In this document: in pieces, positions 41,900 to 45,462 of the stretch | How positions within the stretch are numbered: position 1 is the stretch's first letter | How the letters are laid out: each line of letters begins with the position of its first letter | Source of the DNA: Mariniphaga sp. | Lineage (GTDB): Bacteria; Bacteroidota; Bacteroidia; Bacteroidales; Prolixibacteraceae | DNA length: 45,462 nucleotides | Direction: 5' to 3' | Assembly: GCA_019429205.1 (NCBI GenBank) | Contig: JAHYIT010000027.1 | Span: 1-45,462 of the forward strand | Position numbers and translations under genes: made by a program | The notes under the pieces: model-generated | Database searches by the model: none | Told to the model about the DNA's origin: nothing | The model's input: the letters and a program-made list of their open reading frames with translations, nothing else

Positions 41900-43269
41900 G
41901 ATTCTTTTATTTCAAATTCCCTTAACACCTCATCCCACGGTTCCCGCATGGGTCTTGACAACATTTCGTTAGCTTCCGGCACATTCGAAACCCGCTCAGT
42001 TAATGGGTTCCACTCCAAATCTTTTCCCAGCATCATGGCAATATTTCCCAGATGTGCAATGGTGATGGAACGGTGGGCCACCTCAACCGGGGCAATGGTT
42101 TCTTCGCGGGAAATCACACAATCGATAAAATTGCGGAAATGGTTGTCGCTTTTGTAAAGCTGAATTTCATTGAGGCCAATAACTGCATCTTTCAGCGACT
42201 CTGGTTCTAATGTATGTTCTTGCCTGCTGGACCATGCTTTTCCTTCGGAACCAATAAAGGTGACCCCAAAATCTTCACCACTTTTCACAATCATCTTCAC
42301 TCCGTTTTCATAAAGACATTCAAAATAAAAATCGGTAGCCGTATTGTAATGCGGATGGTCGGCCCATTTCGATTTAGCATTCTGAATCTTCACAGGCCCG
42401 GTGAGTTCGGTATCCATTCCCCACTGGGCAATATCGGGGTGATGCCCGCCCCAGTCGGTAAGCTGGCCCCCGGAGTAGTCGAGAATCCAGCGGAAATTCA
42501 CATGCGTACGGCAGGGAGCGTGCTCAGCGAAAGGAGCCGGACCCAGCCAGAGGTCGTAGTTAAACCCGTCGGGAACCGGTTCAATTTCTGTCAGGTGCGC
42601 TTTCTGCCCATAATCGGGTATGCCGGCCGGCAAGCCGCAAATAACGGTTTGGAGCTCTCCGATACGACCATTGCGCACCAGCTCGCAAATGCGCCTGAAA
42701 TGGTGATTGGAGCGCTGCTGGCTGCCCGTTTGAAAAACGATGTTGTGATGATGTACGGCATCGCTCATGGCCCGGCCTTCAGCAATGGTGAGCGATAAAG
42801 GTTTCTGACAGTAAATGTCTTTTTTGGCCGCTGCGGCCATAAGCACCGAGATGGCATGCCAGTGGTCAGGTGTGGCTATCTCCACCGCATCGATGTCTTT
42901 ACGGGCAATCACTTCGCGAAAATCCTCCACATCGGTGCAGGCGCGGTAACGGCGATCATATTTTTTGCTGTAGTAACCGTTTACTACATCGCGGATGTAT
43001 TCACGTCCGGCCACACGGCCATCCCAATATCCGTCGCTTTTTTTGTTCACATCGCAAATGAGAGTTACCACCACCCGGTCGTCGGCCAAAAAATCCATCA
43101 CATCGTTACTTGCCTGGTTTCCGGCGCCAATAAAGGCAAGGTTAATTTTATCTGAAGGCGCTGTTTGTCCGCCTTTTCCCACACAAGCAGCGGGAATGAT
43201 GGTGGGTACTGAAATAATTGCAGATGCTGCAATTCCGGCTTTTTTAATAAAGTTTCTGCGTTTCATCAT
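41896..43269 (-). CDS. Tat-exported Gfo/Idh/MocA family oxidoreductase
   Basis: The start MMKRRNFIKKAGIAASAIIS at 43269 gives a compact Tat signal; ATG 43302 is an alternative that adds 11 residues. The Rossmann segment is NLAFIGAGNQAS, followed by EIATPDHWHA and CQKPLSLTIAEGRAM (the EKP equivalent). The second domain has DYSGGQLTDWGGHHPDIAQW. Secreted members keep NAD(P) bound and some oxidise sugars at C3, creating 3-keto-glycosides. It is the first gene of the eight-gene operon, and a DUF1080 protein that acts on such products ends it. The cysteine in PTIIPAACVG is not in a classical lipobox position. Confidence 0.85.
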   Translation of the reverse strand: MMKRRNFIKKAGIAASAIISVPTIIPAACVGKGGQTAPSDKINLAFIGAGNQASNDVMDFLADDRVVVTLICDVNKKSDGYWDGRVAGREYIRDVVNGYYSKKYDRRYRACTDVEDFREVIARKDIDAVEIATPDHWHAISVLMAAAAKKDIYCQKPLSLTIAEGRAMSDAVHHHNIVFQTGSQQRSNHHFRRICELVRNGRIGELQTVICGLPAGIPDYGQKAHLTEIEPVPDGFNYDLWLGPAPFAEHAPCRTHVNFRWILDYSGGQLTDWGGHHPDIAQWGMDTELTGPVKIQNAKSKWADHPHYNTATDFYFECLYENGVKMIVKSGEDFGVTFIGSEGKAWSSRQEHTLEPESLKDAVIGLNEIQLYKSDNHFRNFIDCVISREETIAPVEVAHRSITIAHLGNIAMMLGKDLEWNPLTERVSNVPEANEMLSRPMREPWDEVLREFEIKES

Positions 43270-43556
43270 TTGGTCTGACAATATATTAAGGTTTAAATTC
43301 ATTGTAAATATAATAGTTAAAGCCAAAACCGGCTTTAATATCCACACCCAATCTTCTCAAAAGAATCTTCCCATAAGGAATATACTTCATTTATGATGTT
43401 TAAAATCCGGAATACCCTGTGTCTGTAATAAAATAAGAAAATTGATATTGATTTCAATTTCTCTTACCTTCAACTATAATAATTTGTTTGGCAGCATATT
43501 AAACTTCCAAAAATTACACAAAGTCTGATTTCTGCTTTTTTCCACCTTCAAATTAT

Positions 43557-43564
43557 TACTTTTG
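43557..43564 (+). promoter_or_regulatory. Candidate -7 element for the cysteate synthase gene
   Basis: TACTTTTG fits TAnnTTTG and stands 23 bp before the ATG at 43588. It overlaps a GTG (43564) that could otherwise be taken as an upstream start, supporting the later ATG. Confidence 0.4.
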
Positions 43565-43587
43565 TGATTTTATCGAAAAGAACAAGA

Positions 43588-44907
43588 ATGAACAACACGT
43601 TTACAAAAACCAGCTACCGCCTGCAATCGGTAAAAACCGGAAAAGTTTTCGATGACAACGGCTGGACGCTGGATGCACCGGTTGAAACCGAACCGACACT
43701 TATTCGGGCTATTTATGAAAAACCACAGCTTGAGTTAAAGGACAATTCATGGGGCCTTTACAAATTTGCCGGCTGGCTTCCCATTGGAAGAACCCTGAAA
43801 GGTTCATCGGCGCCGGTAACTTACAAAAGCGAAGGGCTGGCCAAAGAACTCGGATTAAAAAACCTGTGGATTACCTTCAGCGGTTACTGGCCCGAAAAAG
43901 GCGCCGGCATGACCACCTGCAGCTTTAAGGAAACAGAAGCCTATTCGGTTGGCGGAAGAATGACTCCCGAAATGGATAAAATTCTGGTAGTGGCTTCTGC
44001 CGGAAACACTTCGCGCTCATTTGCCAAAGTTTGTTCCGAAAATAATATTCCGTTGCTCATTTGTGTTCCCGAAGACAACCTCAGCGCCCTTTGGTTCGAC
44101 AAGCCATTGAACGATTGCGTGAAACTGATTTGCAGTCGCTCGGGCAGCGATTATTTCGATGCCATACATTTGTCGAATATTGTAGCCGGTATGGAAGGTT
44201 TTATTGCCGAGGGGGGAGCAAAAAACGTAGCCCGCCGTGACGGAATGGCGACCACAGTTTTATCGGCCGTAACCACCATCGGTAAAATTCCGGAGTACTA
44301 TTTTCAGGCTGTTGGCAGCGGAACCGGCGCCATTGCAGCCTGGGAAGCTAATCTGCGCTTTATTGCCGATGGTCGCTTTGGAACGAACAAAATGAAACTG
44401 ATGGTTTCGCAAAATGTCCCGTTTGTACCCATTTTTGATGCCTGGAAAGCCAATTCGCGCGCCATGCTGCCGCTGGACGAAAACCTGGCCCGCAGGCAGG
44501 TGGAAGAAATTGATGCCAAAGTACTCTCGAACAGGAAACCACCCTACCCAATTGCCGGCGGATTATTCGATGCGCTTACCGATTCAGGTGGCGATGTGCT
44601 TGTGGCAACAAACGAGCAGGCAAGAGCAGCAGCAAAACTTTTTGAGAAAACCGAAGGAACTGATATTCACCCCGCATCTGCTGTGGCAACCGCTACACTT
44701 ATTGAGGCAGCAAAAAATGGGAACATCGACAAAAATGCCGTAATTATGCTGAATATTACCGGAGGTGGCGAGGAACGTTTTAAAGCAGAAAAAGAATTGT
44801 TCTATCTGAAACCGGATTTGATTTTTGATTTCAATCCCGACGTTGAATTGGTGCAAAAAGAGGTTTCCGCACTTTTTAAAAAAATAGTTCAGGCAACAAT
44901 TCTTTAG
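43588..44907 (+). CDS. Cysteate synthase (threonine-synthase-like, PLP-dependent)
   Basis: A 439-residue fold-type II PLP enzyme that resembles methanogen cysteate synthase, which makes L-cysteate from phosphoserine and sulfite. Hallmarks are LPIGRTLKGSSAPVTYKSEG, WITFSGYWPEKGAGMTTCSF, the Lys of SFKETEA (about Lys114) as the expected Schiff-base residue, ASAGNTSRSFAKV and the phosphate loop VGSGTGAIAAW. The start MNNTFTKTSYRLQSVKTG is preferred over the upstream GTG. In Bacteroidota cysteate is the head-group precursor for capnine and sulfonolipids. No acyl transferase for that pathway is in the window, so the pathway role is inferred. Confidence 0.88.
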   Translation: MNNTFTKTSYRLQSVKTGKVFDDNGWTLDAPVETEPTLIRAIYEKPQLELKDNSWGLYKFAGWLPIGRTLKGSSAPVTYKSEGLAKELGLKNLWITFSGYWPEKGAGMTTCSFKETEAYSVGGRMTPEMDKILVVASAGNTSRSFAKVCSENNIPLLICVPEDNLSALWFDKPLNDCVKLICSRSGSDYFDAIHLSNIVAGMEGFIAEGGAKNVARRDGMATTVLSAVTTIGKIPEYYFQAVGSGTGAIAAWEANLRFIADGRFGTNKMKLMVSQNVPFVPIFDAWKANSRAMLPLDENLARRQVEEIDAKVLSNRKPPYPIAGGLFDALTDSGGDVLVATNEQARAAAKLFEKTEGTDIHPASAVATATLIEAAKNGNIDKNAVIMLNITGGGEERFKAEKELFYLKPDLIFDFNPDVELVQKEVSALFKKIVQATIL

Positions 44908-44998
44908 AAAATGATTTGGAATACCCTCTATCCTGAATAAAATACCTCTCTAAATTATAGGTGAAATAACTAAATTTGACGTCGTAATTAAGAGATAA

Positions 44999-45462
<464 letters not shown>

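Noticed and set aside
42214-42798. A 194-codon forward frame opposite the Gfo/Idh/MocA gene
   Set aside because: The opposite strand encodes conserved Rossmann and second-domain motifs here; the forward frame is a shadow.

Overview
The window looks like a chromosomal segment of a Bacteroidota bacterium, most likely an environmental or marine Marinilabiliales/Bacteroidales-type lineage. This rests on several signs: DUF4249 lipoproteins paired with TonB-dependent receptors that carry a carboxypeptidase-regulatory-like domain, a FISUMP-domain lipoprotein, many lipoproteins and Tat-exported enzymes, -7 promoter elements of the form TAnnTTTG with few Shine-Dalgarno sites, a heterodimeric methylmalonyl-CoA mutase, and a cysteate synthase of the kind that feeds sulfonolipid synthesis. 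Genus is not assignable from the sequence alone.

Region 1 (1-12.2 kb, + strand) holds two related surface-receptor loci. Each begins with a nearly identical ~243-nt leader (380-623 and 5892-6133). The leader can fold into three stems, one of which shows compensatory base changes between the copies, and it contains a conserved 54/55-codon small ORF that ends on the start codon of the next gene. Each leader is followed by a different lipoprotein, a hairpin, a DUF4249 lipoprotein and a TonB-dependent receptor. In copy 1 the receptor is frameshifted; in copy 2 the lipoprotein is. Copy 2 is followed by a beta-barrel protein, a fossil of a third receptor's 3' end, a Fic-domain gene that appears to be inserted, and a second copy of the terminator that follows copy 1. 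The leader-lipoprotein-DUF4249-receptor module is the best candidate here for an undescribed system.

Region 2 (12.2-18.1 kb) starts with a gene-poor 1.1 kb stretch containing a FAS1-gene remnant and an inverted pair of REP-like palindromic units. Then comes mutA-mutB (methylmalonyl-CoA mutase), interrupted by a four-helix-bundle gene that is itself bracketed by short tandem repeats, ending in a good terminator. An AT-rich pair of small genes (18.1-19.0 kb, minus) follows.

Region 3 (19.2-43.3 kb, entirely minus strand) is a carbohydrate-degradation region. In transcription order: an eight-gene operon (Gfo/Idh/MocA oxidoreductase, GH78-like, GH28, exported pyruvyl-transferase-like protein, GH78-like, GH78-like, sulfatase with HEAT-like repeats, TIM-barrel hydrolase fused to DUF1080); a zinc-finger/pRiA4b-like gene with a small hypothetical; a GH140-like apiosidase; a DoxX-aldo/keto-reductase-like fusion; a UPF0175/PIN toxin-antitoxin pair; and ChbG-like deacetylase, SGNH hydrolase and GH116-like glucosidase genes. 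Together these suggest periplasmic breakdown of a rhamnose-, galacturonate- and perhaps apiose-containing, possibly sulfated polysaccharide, with an oxidative (3-keto) route suggested by the Gfo/Idh and DUF1080 genes. No SusC/SusD pair, hybrid two-component regulator or ECF sigma factor is visible in this region.

Region 4 (43.5-45.5 kb, + strand) holds the cysteate synthase and the start of a GH2 beta-galactosidase that runs off the right edge.
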